The translations under genes and the position numbers were made by a program. DNA of 5,976 nucleotides from Bacteroidota bacterium (GTDB lineage: Bacteria > Bacteroidota > Ignavibacteria > Ignavibacteriales > Ignavibacteriaceae), in NCBI GenBank assembly GCA_024278655.1, contig JAJRSV010000184.1, positions 1 to 5,976 on the forward strand, given 5' to 3'. Below, piece after piece: positions 1 to 5,808 of the stretch. The notes under the pieces were generated by a model, which did not search any database, was not told where the DNA came from, and was given only the letters and a program-made list of their open reading frames with translations. The first letter of the stretch is position 1. The number at the start of each line of letters is the position of its first letter.

Positions 1-8
1 ATAAAACT

Positions 9-28
9 TTCTGAATTTATTTTCAGAA
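9..28 (-). terminator. Weak AT-rich stem-loop after the permease gene
   Basis: An inverted repeat TTCTGAA / TTCAGAA (9-15 and 22-28, 7 bp, 6-nt loop) lies about 30 bases past the permease stop. Read on the minus strand it is followed by AGTTTTAT, so it could act as a weak intrinsic terminator. The stem has only two G-C pairs and the T-run is short, so it may be fortuitous. Confidence 0.25.
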
Positions 29-57
29 TTGAAATTTGCCTTCAATAATTACTTTTA

Positions 58-837
58 TCAGAAGATAAGCATCCAGAGGAAATAATCCAAGATAAGAATT
101 AAAGCAGCAGACATTACAAACGAGCGAATTGTTGCCTGCCCTACTCCTTCGGCGCCTCCCGAAGTATGAAAACCAATGTGACAGCCCAAAAGCGCAGTTA
201 TTAATCCGAATGTGACGGTTTTAACAAGCCCGCCGGTAAAATCGGAAAAAACGAAAAATTTCCTTACCGAGCCGAAAAACACATCGAAAGAGACCCCCAT
301 AAAATAATCTGAGACCACGTAAGCACCAGCTACTGCAATGGCATTTGCAAACACAACTAATATCGGCATCATTATAACCGAAGCAACCACGCGCGGCATT
401 GCAAGGAACCGTACCGGCGGTATGCCCATAATTTCAAGTGCATCTATCTGTTCGGTTACTTTCATCGTACCGAGTTCTGCAGCAATCGATGCACCGACTC
501 TACCTGCAATTACTATTCCCGTAAGAACCGGACCAAGCTCGGTGATTATTGCCCTGCTGGTTGTTCCGCCGAGTATCGACATTGGAGCCAAACCTTTTAG
601 CTGATACGCCGCCTGCCATGCTGCAACGGCACCGGTAAACACTGCAATTATTAATACCAACGGAAGTGAATTAACACCGATATGCTCCATCTGAAACAGC
701 AGGTTTCTTTTACTTTTAGGAATGAAGCGAAGGTTCTTGATTATCCCGCCAAGAAGGATGGAGACTTCTCCGAACTCCTGGAGAAAACTAATTGTTTTAC
801 GCCCGACTATTTCGAAAAATTTCAGCATACGGTACAT
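58..837 (-). CDS. mlaE: MlaE/YrbE-family ABC transporter permease (phospholipid transport)
   Basis: Inner-membrane permease of the Mla-type lipid ABC transporter. In the known systems it pairs with an MlaF ATPase and an MlaD MCE-domain protein to move phospholipids between inner and outer membranes. The 259-residue product is of normal family length. The family signature is clear: ELGP at residues 100-103, GRVGAS at 112-117, then AELGTMKVTEQIDALEIMG from 120 followed by PPVRFLAMPR to 149. The late GAEGVGQAT segment near 228-236 also fits. Hydrophobic stretches lie at about 55-75, 95-112, 145-175, 205-225 and 240-258; there is no signal peptide. The start is ATG at 837, with a second in-frame ATG three codons later that is equally possible; neither has a clear Shine-Dalgarno sequence. 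It is transcribed divergently from the kinase gene. The 57 bases left after its stop show no start of an MlaF or MlaD gene, so the partners lie beyond the edge or elsewhere. The family call is very safe; the exact substrate is inferred. Confidence 0.95.
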   Translation of the reverse strand: MYRMLKFFEIVGRKTISFLQEFGEVSILLGGIIKNLRFIPKSKRNLLFQMEHIGVNSLPLVLIIAVFTGAVAAWQAAYQLKGLAPMSILGGTTSRAIITELGPVLTGIVIAGRVGASIAAELGTMKVTEQIDALEIMGIPPVRFLAMPRVVASVIMMPILVVFANAIAVAGAYVVSDYFMGVSFDVFFGSVRKFFVFSDFTGGLVKTVTFGLITALLGCHIGFHTSGGAEGVGQATIRSFVMSAALILILDYFLWMLIF

Positions 838-1175
838 ATAGTTGATTTAAAAGTGCACTAATCTAATAATTTTATCAATAAGAATTAAAACGATTCAATG
901 ATGTTCCCGTTTCATTTAGTAAGTTATAAAAAACGAGATGAAGAAAATCGTTTTTATGCATTTGTAAATAAGCCAAAAAATCGCCGGATGATATTATCAA
1001 AATGTTCCACTAAAACCTTTGAAAATTGTGTTAAAATAATTGCAGGGATTCATTTTGATACATTGATTATATTCGCCACGATTGTTAAACAAAGCTTTGA
1101 AAACTATGCTTTATAACACAACGCAAATTACTGTTTCCTCTAATTCATTTAGAATTAAAAAGTTAGCGGAATGAC
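838..1175. other. Divergent intergenic region without a convincing gene
   Basis: AT-rich spacer between the divergent permease and kinase genes, expected to hold promoters for both. A 72-codon open frame (898-1116, plus) crosses most of it, but has no ribosome binding site, resembles no family I recognise, and overlaps the probable permease promoter; I treat it as chance. For the kinase side, TAGAAT at 1150-1155 could be a -10 element upstream of the structured leader, but no good -35 partner is visible. I see no RNA gene or clear repeat here. Confidence 0.6.
869..898 (-). promoter_or_regulatory. Possible promoter for the permease gene
   Basis: Read on the minus strand there is TTGAAT (893-898), an 18-bp spacer, and TAAAAT (869-874), resembling a sigma-70-type -35/-10 pair. 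It would give a leader of roughly 25-30 bases before the ATG at 837. In AT-rich DNA such matches arise by chance, and Bacteroidota-type promoters can use other consensus sequences, so this is only a candidate. Confidence 0.25.
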
Positions 1176-1320
1176 TTTGCAACAAATGAAATTTTTATAT
1201 GCCCGGATGAAGCCGGAAAAATTTTTAGCACCATTATTGTTAATACCGGAATAGGGTAACTCATTGAGGGCGAAACCCGGAGGGATGTTGCAAAACCGGG
1301 TTCGCCCGGTTTTGCGTTTT
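1176..1320 (+). promoter_or_regulatory. Candidate structured regulatory leader of the kinase mRNA
   Basis: About 145 bases directly before the kinase ATG can fold into nested and competing helices. A 9-bp perfect helix joins 1176-1184 (TTTGCAACA) to 1286-1294 (TGTTGCAAA). Inside it, 1189-1196 pairs with 1217-1224 (8 A-T pairs), enclosing CCGG-ATGAAG-CCGG at 1203-1216. A weaker stem is possible at 1239-1260 (GTTA/TAAC plus CC/GG). Then 1268-1280 (GGGCGAAACCCGG) can pair with 1296-1307 (CCGGGTTCGCCC), 12 bp with one bulged A. Finally 1290-1300 pairs with 1305-1315 as a terminator-like hairpin. The last two pairings exclude each other, and the 9-bp helix also competes with the final hairpin. This layout suits a riboswitch or attenuator. 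It does not match any riboswitch consensus I can recall, so the class and ligand are unknown. Confidence 0.45.
1290..1320 (+). terminator. Perfect GC-rich hairpin plus T-run just before the kinase ATG
   Basis: GCAAAACCGGG (1290-1300) and CCCGGTTTTGC (1305-1315) form a perfect 11-bp stem closed by a TTCG tetraloop, followed by GTTTT at 1316-1320 and the kinase ATG at 1321. The shape is that of an intrinsic terminator or attenuator; the T-run is short (four). A gene ending upstream on this strand is not visible, so it more likely controls the kinase itself, by attenuation or by controlling translation initiation. Confidence 0.5.
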
Positions 1321-4300
1321 ATGAAAGAAAAAACAATAAAAATAATAGACCAGGCACCGGTCGGTATAATTACATTTTCTGCCAACGGTGATATCGAGTA
1401 TATCAATCAGAACGTCAGGAAATTAGGAATACTGTATCACATCGAACCGCCAGTATCTTCCGGTGATAATATCTTTTCGATTAATCTTTTCCCGGATGCA
1501 AATCTTCAAAAGGAAATTGAACAGGTTCTCGAAGGCATGCCGTTCGAAAAGGAGCTTAGCAGGATCACCATCGGTAACGGCAACCAGATTAGTCTTGTTG
1601 TTAAAGGCACACCTATTTACGAAAATGATAAGATTACCGGAGGTATGCTTTTAATAGAGGATATAAAAGTACTTACCGAAACCAAAGACCAGCTTGAAAT
1701 TCAAACCGATTATATTGAAAAAGCAATTTACATCGCAAACGATGTTCTTATAGTAACCAACATAAAAGCCGATGTTAAGTTTGCTGCAGGCAGTGCACTT
1801 AAAAACCTGAACCTTGTAAACAAAGAGGTCGTCGGAAAAAATCTTGTGGAACTGTTCGAAGGTGATGCGCGCTCGATAATATCGGGACAGATTAAAGAAG
1901 TAATAAAACGTGAAAAGCCGGTTAAGTTTACTTTTGATGTTGGGAACAGTAAAAAACATTTAAGCTTTGAATGTAAAATAGAGCCCGTGCTGAGCAAACG
2001 CGGAACGCTACATCTTTTATTCTTCTTTTTCAACAACATAACAACCGAGGTAGAAGAAAAAACCCGCCTTACTAAAAAAGTAGATGAGCTTACTTATTAC
2101 AAGTCGATTATTAACAATCTTAACGACGCTGTTTTTGCACTCGATAAAGATGGCAAAATAATCTTTTGGGATGACCAGTCAGAAAAGTTGTTCGGTTTGA
2201 AGAGAGCCGAAGTGATGGGGGAATTTTTCGGAAGCAAGATGGAACTTTTCGACAAACGCTTTTTCGATAGTATAAAGAGGGATCTTAAAAAAGAAAAAAT
2301 CTGGAAAGTAAATCTTAACATCTTCGGTAACGAACAGCAAAAGGAAATTCTTGAAGCAAAGTTTTCGTACACAGATAGTAACGAAGACGAAATAGTTGTT
2401 ATATGCAGCAGGATAACGAAAAGAGTAAAGGAAGAAGAAGAGTTAAAATCGACTAAAGAAGAGTTTAAGAGACTTGTAGAGCATACACAGGAACTAATCT
2501 GCAAGATTAATAACGAAGGTAAAATCACTTTTGCCAATCAAACTCTGCTAAACAAACTCGGATATAAAGAAGAAGAAATTATCGACAAGAATCTTAAAAG
2601 TCTCATTCTTCCCGAATATTTCGAACAGACTATTTTCGATATAAAGGCATTCGACAGAAACAAACCTACAGAACTTGAATTGCCGTTGGTATCGAAGTCG
2701 GGCGAAAATATACTTACCGACGCCGTCTTCGTACCTGATAAAACAAAGACAGGCATAATTAATTTTATGTGCTACTTTACCGAGGTAGCCGAAGAGGAAC
2801 CGAAAGACGAAAAAGAATTTTTATATCCTTCGCTTTTCAAATCTTCATTGGACGGAATAGCGGTAGAAACCGACGGGAAAATTATTTTAGCTAACGATTC
2901 CTTTGCAAGAATTTTCGGATACGACAGCGGTGAGGAATTGTTCGACAAAGACCTGCTCGATCTTGTTTCGAACGACGACATACTTAAAGTTGCCGAATAT
3001 TTCAGATTAAAAGAGCACGGCAAGAATGCACCAGACAGGTTTGAGTTTTTAGGTAAGAAACGGGATAACACTTATTTCTACACAGAGCTTTCTATTTCCA
3101 CTTTCGAATCAAACGATAAAAATTACATTGTAATGGTTACCCGCGATATTACCGAACGCAAACGTGCACAAAAAGCAATACGCGAGTCGGAAGAGAAATA
3201 CAGAAACATTACCGAAAATATAGACGACTTTCTGTATACGTTCGAGCGTTCGGGTAAACTTATGCGACCGCTTTTTTACACCGCGGCAGTTGAAAAGATA
3301 ACCGGCTACAGTCAGGCAGATTTCCTCGGCGATTCGAAACTGTTCTTAAAAATAGTTCACCCCGACGATTTTGCAATAGTTAAAAAGAAACTTTCGAACC
3401 TGATGAAAAGCCAGATTCAAAACTCTGCGGAGATGGAATTCAGAATTATTAACAAGCAGGGTAACATTGTTTGGGTAAGGAATAAAGTAAACGTAATACG
3501 GAATGCATCGGGACAGATACAGAAAGTGTACGGACTTGTAAGTGATATCACCTTAAGCAAACGCGCAGAAGAAGAGTTGAGAAAATCCACAGAGAGTTTG
3601 ATTAAACTAAACGAAACAAAAGACAGATTCCTTTCAATAATTTCGCACGATTTGAGAACACCGTTCAGTTCAATTCTCGGCTTTACCGATTTACTGGCAA
3701 ACGACGAAGATTTAACCCCCGAAGAACGAAAGCAGTACGTAAAGTATATTCAGGATTCTTCCAAATCGATGTTGGCTCTTGTAAACTCACTGCTGGATTG
3801 GACAAGATTACAAACCGGAAGAATAAAATTCGAGCCGGAACGGGTAGATGCGGTAAAAATCATCGACAAGTCTATCAATGCACTTAAAGGCGCCGCTATG
3901 CAAAAGGGCGTTGAAATTTATTCGACCATTAAAAGCGGCAATTACGTTTTTGTCGATCAGAGTTTACTTACACAGGTGTTTAATAATCTTTTATCGAATG
4001 CAATTAAATTTTCATCCCCCGGCGATAAAGTTATCCTTTCGGTAAGACCTGCAGCTTCGTTACGGTTTTTGGAGTTCTCCGTTAAAGATACCGGCAGAGG
4101 AATAAAGGAAGAAAATCTTGATAAGCTATTTAAAGTCGATACAAAATTTACAACCGAAGGAACTGCCGGCGAAAAAGGAAGCGGATTAGGGCTTTCGTTG
4201 GTTAAAGAGATAATAGAAAAGCATGGCGGTATTATCTGGGCTGAAAGTGAATTCGGACGCGGAGCTACATTTAAGTTTACTCTGCCGATAGCTTCGGCAA

Positions 4301-4686
4301 CAATTTTAATTGTTGATGAAAACAAAACAGACAGGGTTCTCTATTCGAAGATTCTTAATAACATCACTCCCGATTATACCGTAGAAGTTGCATCGGACGG
4401 AAAAGAGGCACTTGAAAAACTCAAGCTTTCTCCGCCGGCACTTTTAATCACGGAACACGATATGCCGGAAATGGATGGTTACACGTTAGTCCAGGAGTTG
4501 GTAAAAGCAGGACTTTTAGGCAAGCCGCCTGTAATCATTTTAAGCTCTCACATCGACAGGGCTACAATCCAGGCATACAACGATTTGGGTGTTGAATACG
4601 TATTCCAGAAACCGGTTAACTTACGAAGCTTTAAACAGGCAGTGGAAAAATCACTCCGTAAATCGTTAACAGGAAACGGACAGTGA
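1321..4686 (+). CDS. Multi-PAS hybrid sensor histidine kinase with degenerate receiver
   Basis: Cytoplasmic two-component sensor of 1121 residues. About six PAS domains lie at roughly 1-122, 126-245, 257-366, 378-489, 501-613 and 622-745, the last two ending in PAC-type DITERKRA and DITLSKRA; HPDD at 680-683 fits the sixth. The HisKA domain has H-box SHDLRTP with phospho-acceptor His776 and the LLDWTRLQTGR segment. The HATPase has N-box residues Asn889 and Asn893, G1 box DTGRG at 923-927 and G2 box GSGLGL at 953-958. A receiver follows almost without linker: acidic pair Asp999-Glu1000, Ser1075 and Lys1097 are in place, but the phospho-acceptor position is Glu1045 (TEHDMPEMDG). There is no membrane segment or signal peptide. 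The start chosen is ATG 1321, because the first PAS begins right after it and the bases before it form a hairpin. In-frame alternatives are TTG 1264 (1140 residues) and ATG 1285. No response regulator gene is adjacent. The signal and target are unknown. Confidence 0.93.
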   Translation: MKEKTIKIIDQAPVGIITFSANGDIEYINQNVRKLGILYHIEPPVSSGDNIFSINLFPDANLQKEIEQVLEGMPFEKELSRITIGNGNQISLVVKGTPIYENDKITGGMLLIEDIKVLTETKDQLEIQTDYIEKAIYIANDVLIVTNIKADVKFAAGSALKNLNLVNKEVVGKNLVELFEGDARSIISGQIKEVIKREKPVKFTFDVGNSKKHLSFECKIEPVLSKRGTLHLLFFFFNNITTEVEEKTRLTKKVDELTYYKSIINNLNDAVFALDKDGKIIFWDDQSEKLFGLKRAEVMGEFFGSKMELFDKRFFDSIKRDLKKEKIWKVNLNIFGNEQQKEILEAKFSYTDSNEDEIVVICSRITKRVKEEEELKSTKEEFKRLVEHTQELICKINNEGKITFANQTLLNKLGYKEEEIIDKNLKSLILPEYFEQTIFDIKAFDRNKPTELELPLVSKSGENILTDAVFVPDKTKTGIINFMCYFTEVAEEEPKDEKEFLYPSLFKSSLDGIAVETDGKIILANDSFARIFGYDSGEELFDKDLLDLVSNDDILKVAEYFRLKEHGKNAPDRFEFLGKKRDNTYFYTELSISTFESNDKNYIVMVTRDITERKRAQKAIRESEEKYRNITENIDDFLYTFERSGKLMRPLFYTAAVEKITGYSQADFLGDSKLFLKIVHPDDFAIVKKKLSNLMKSQIQNSAEMEFRIINKQGNIVWVRNKVNVIRNASGQIQKVYGLVSDITLSKRAEEELRKSTESLIKLNETKDRFLSIISHDLRTPFSSILGFTDLLANDEDLTPEERKQYVKYIQDSSKSMLALVNSLLDWTRLQTGRIKFEPERVDAVKIIDKSINALKGAAMQKGVEIYSTIKSGNYVFVDQSLLTQVFNNLLSNAIKFSSPGDKVILSVRPAASLRFLEFSVKDTGRGIKEENLDKLFKVDTKFTTEGTAGEKGSGLGLSLVKEIIEKHGGIIWAESEFGRGATFKFTLPIASATILIVDENKTDRVLYSKILNNITPDYTVEVASDGKEALEKLKLSPPALLITEHDMPEMDGYTLVQELVKAGLLGKPPVIILSSHIDRATIQAYNDLGVEYVFQKPVNLRSFKQAVEKSLRKSLTGNGQ

Positions 4687-4696
4687 TAGGGAAGAA

Positions 4697-4731
4697 GGTT
4701 CTTGGTTCGTGGTTCTTAGTTCGTAGTTCGG
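4697..4731. repeat. Heptanucleotide array, consensus RGTTCKT (5 units)
   Basis: Five consecutive 7-bp units fitting RGTTCKT (the last ends in G) begin 11 bases after the kinase stop codon. Units alternate between TTCTT and TTCGT endings. No protein frame is implied, since the array lies after the stop and seven is not a multiple of three. Confidence 0.8.
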
Positions 4732-4793
4732 GGTGCCTGGTTTTATTGGATAATAAAAGAAGCCGGTGCAAAGTGTCGCAGATTATCATACAT

Positions 4794-4817
4794 CCCTCTC
4801 CTTAATTAAGGAGAGGG
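4794..4817. repeat. Perfect 24-bp palindrome
   Basis: CCCTCTCCTTAA (4794-4805) is followed with no spacer by its exact complement TTAAGGAGAGGG (4806-4817). The following ACACAGGGTGAGGT makes it look like the CCCTCTCC...GGAGAGGG intergenic repeats common in many bacterial genomes. As RNA it could fold into a strong hairpin after the kinase gene, but there is no T-run, so a classical intrinsic terminator is unlikely; a barrier to 3' exonuclease decay is possible. Confidence 0.85.
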
Positions 4818-4904
4818 ACACAGGGTGAGGTCCGCCGGAACAATCTAAAACGTTGTCACATTGGCAGCAATATCGAACTGAGAAACCGGCACTTGCGATA
4901 GTGC

Positions 4905-4926
4905 GATAGCAGGAACGGGGGCTATC
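4905..4926. repeat. Hairpin of the GCAAGC-type family, first copy (variant stem)
   Basis: GATAGC (4905-4910) and GCTATC (4921-4926) form a 6-bp stem over a 10-nt loop ending in GGGG. It occupies the same place, just before the GAATATCGAACA block, as the hairpins at 5439-5456 and 5809-5826, which use different but still complementary stems. Confidence 0.6.
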
Positions 4927-4942
4927 AATTACGCTATTTTTT

Positions 4943-5003
4943 GAATATCGAACAACCATCAACCCTACCAAAGGCAGGCAGGGATTTTAGATTTTAGAAA
5001 TTT
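4943..5003. repeat. 61-bp dispersed repeat, copy 1 of 2 (plus a shortened copy)
   Basis: This block begins GAATATCGAACA, contains CCAAAGGCAGGCAGGGATT, and ends in GATTTTA-type heptads. It recurs without gaps at 5839-5899 (offset 896, 56 of 61 bases identical by eye). A shortened relative without the GGCAGGCAGG part starts with GAATAATGAACACC at 5484. Its first part divides naturally into 7-bp units. Confidence 0.75.
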
Positions 5004-5029
5004 TCCATCCTTTATCTATTTACTTCCTG

Positions 5030-5085
5030 CCCGCCGTAGCTAAACATCTCTAAAGTTACGTATAGTAAACTTCAGCGTAGGCGGG
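5030..5085. repeat. Imperfect long inverted repeat CCCGCC / GGCGGG
   Basis: CCCGCC (5030-5035) pairs with GGCGGG (5080-5085). Inside, AAGTTAC and GTAAACTT (around 5053-5072) form a second stem of seven pairs with one bulged A over a GTATA loop. The bases next to the outer stem (GTAGC and GCGTA) do not pair. Probably another mobile or dispersed palindromic element; no function can be assigned. Confidence 0.5.
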
Positions 5086-5122
5086 TTGTCTTTTATCTTT
5101 TGATTTGTGTAAGCGTCAGGTC

Positions 5123-5135
5123 GTTCCTACGGAAC
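5123..5135. repeat. Small hairpin GTTCC-TAC-GGAAC with T-rich tail
   Basis: A 5-bp stem with a 3-nt loop, preceded by CAGGTC and followed by a T-rich stretch beginning CTTTTGGC. A homologous element is at 5573-5585 (loop GAT, same type of tail). A third, at 5196-5209, keeps the AGGTC flank but has stem GTCTC/GAGAC. The T-rich tail could give terminator-like behaviour on the plus strand. Confidence 0.6.
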
Positions 5136-5162
5136 TTTTGGCTTTTGTGTTTTTCTTTCTGT

Positions 5163-5182
5163 CACGGCAGTTCCCTGCCGTG
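5163..5182. repeat. Perfect 8-bp hairpin CACGGCAG / CTGCCGTG
   Basis: An 8-bp perfect stem with loop TTCC. It lies in a stretch of about 90 bases (5161-5250) that is present before the first 131-bp block and absent before the second, together with the GTCTC-TAAC-GAGAC hairpin. Confidence 0.7.
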
Positions 5183-5195
5183 TTACAAATAGGTC

Positions 5196-5209
5196 GTCTC
5201 TAACGAGAC
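5196..5209. repeat. Small hairpin GTCTC-TAAC-GAGAC
   Basis: A 5-bp stem with a 4-nt loop, preceded by AGGTC as at 5123-5135, but with the stem sequence changed on both sides. It lies in the part of the mosaic that is missing from the second copy. Confidence 0.55.
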
Positions 5210-5250
5210 TATTATAAAATCACAAATCTCAAAAAACAAAACTCAAACAA

Positions 5251-5381
5251 TTTCCAATAAAAAATTACTAACTATCAAAACAAATATTATTGGAGAATAA
5301 CGCCGTAGGCGTGGAATGTTGGTAGTAAAAAGGTATTGGATAATAAAGGGAAAACCCCGGCGGGGTGAAATGTTTTTGCCG
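5251..5381. repeat. 131-bp duplicated block, copy 1
   Basis: Starts TTTCCAATAAAAAATTACT and ends GTTTTTGCCG. It matches 5612-5742 with three substitutions and no gaps. It contains two small hairpins of one family: ACGCC-GTA-GGCGT (5300-5312) with tail GGAATGTTGGTAG, and ACCCC-GGC-GGGGT (5354-5366) with tail GAAATGTTTTTGC. In this copy TCCAATAA (5253-5260) and TTATTGGA (5287-5294) also form an 8-bp inverted repeat, which is broken in copy 2. There is no coding capacity I trust. Confidence 0.9.
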
Positions 5382-5416
5382 AGAATACAGAAGTAAGAAG
5401 ACGGGAGATAGAAGCT
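5382..5416. repeat. Heptanucleotide array, consensus AGRAGNN (5 units)
   Basis: Five 7-bp purine-rich units, including AGAAGTA, AGAAGAC and AGAAGCT, run straight on from the end of the first 131-bp block. The second block is followed by the equivalent array with six units. Confidence 0.75.
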
Positions 5417-5438
5417 AAAACCTCTATAATGCAGCAGC

Positions 5439-5456
5439 GCAAGCGGTGATGCTTGC
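5439..5456. repeat. Hairpin GCAAGC-GGTGAT-GCTTGC
   Basis: A 6-bp perfect stem over a 6-nt loop, followed by TTTCGCA. Equivalent hairpins occur at 5809-5826 (GCAAGT/GCTTGC, one G-T wobble) and 4905-4926 (GATAGC/GCTATC). Confidence 0.65.
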
Positions 5457-5504
5457 TTTCGCAACATTCCTAACATTCCTTTTGAATAATGAACACCCAC
5501 CAAC

Positions 5505-5558
5505 TATTTTAGATTTAAGAAGTTTTTATCTTTTGTCTTTTTACTTTTGTCTTTTATC
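5505..5558. repeat. Heptanucleotide array, GATTTWA then TTTTRTC units
   Basis: A run of 7-bp units: TATTTTA, GATTTAA, GAAGTTT, then from 5524 five units close to TTTTRTC (TTTTATC, TTTTGTC, TTTTTAC and repeats). One base is shared or skipped at the transition depending on the phase chosen. Related heptads occur at 4983-5023 and 5084-5104. Confidence 0.7.
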
Positions 5559-5572
5559 TTGCACAATAGACC

Positions 5573-5585
5573 GTTCCGATGGAAC
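5573..5585. repeat. Small hairpin GTTCC-GAT-GGAAC with T-rich tail
   Basis: Second copy of the element at 5123-5135: identical stem, different loop, preceded by AGACC, followed by CTTTTG and a long T-rich stretch that leads directly into the second 131-bp block. Confidence 0.6.
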
Positions 5586-5611
5586 TTTTGTTTTCTGTTT
5601 TTTTCACTCTG

Positions 5612-5742
5612 TTTCCAATAAAAAATTACTAACTATCAAAACAAATATTATCGAAGAATAACGCCGTAGGCGTGGAATGTTGGTAGTAAAAAGGTATAGG
5701 ATAATAAAGGGAAAACCCCGGCGGGGTGAAATGTTTTTGCCG
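5612..5742. repeat. 131-bp duplicated block, copy 2
   Basis: Matches 5251-5381 with three substitutions. The hairpins are at 5661-5673 (ACGCC/GGCGT) and 5715-5727 (ACCCC/GGGGT), unchanged. Two of the three substitutions fall just before the first hairpin and destroy the TCCAATAA/TTATTGGA pairing seen in copy 1. Confidence 0.9.
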
Positions 5743-5744
5743 CA

Positions 5745-5786
5745 AGAAGTCAGGAGTGAGAAGTAAGAAGACAGGAGACAGAAGCT
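5745..5786. repeat. Heptanucleotide array, consensus AGRAGNN (6 units)
   Basis: Six exact 7-bp steps of AGRAGNN follow the second 131-bp block and end, like the first array, in AGAAGCT. The one-unit difference from 5382-5416 suggests slippage in copy number. Confidence 0.8.
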
Positions 5787-5808
5787 GACACCACGATAGT
5801 GTAGCAAC

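Noticed and set aside
338..604. Plus-strand open frame within the permease gene
   Set aside because: Antisense shadow of the permease reading frame, whose minus-strand translation matches MlaE throughout.
898..1116. 72-codon plus-strand open frame in the divergent intergenic region
   Set aside because: No ribosome binding site, no recognisable motif or domain, and it overlaps the likely promoter of the permease; its length is unremarkable for AT-rich non-coding DNA.
1296..1310. CCGGGTTCGCCCGG resembling a tRNA T-arm
   Set aside because: The loop is only four bases and no acceptor, anticodon or D-arm surrounds it.
1264..1320. N-terminal extension of the kinase from TTG 1264 or ATG 1285
   Set aside because: The 19 extra residues would be encoded by a perfect hairpin, precede the first PAS strand without adding to it, and TTG lacks a spaced ribosome binding site. 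Kept only as an alternative start.
4786..4971. 61-codon minus-strand open frame
   Set aside because: Runs through the 24-bp palindrome, the GATAGC hairpin and the GAATATC repeat; its peptide is a translation of repeats.
5251..5742. Insertion sequence or MITE with terminal inverted repeats
   Set aside because: The 131-bp block lacks matching inverted termini and visible target-site duplications, and no transposase fragment is encoded. The 8-bp internal inverted repeat of copy 1 is not kept in copy 2.
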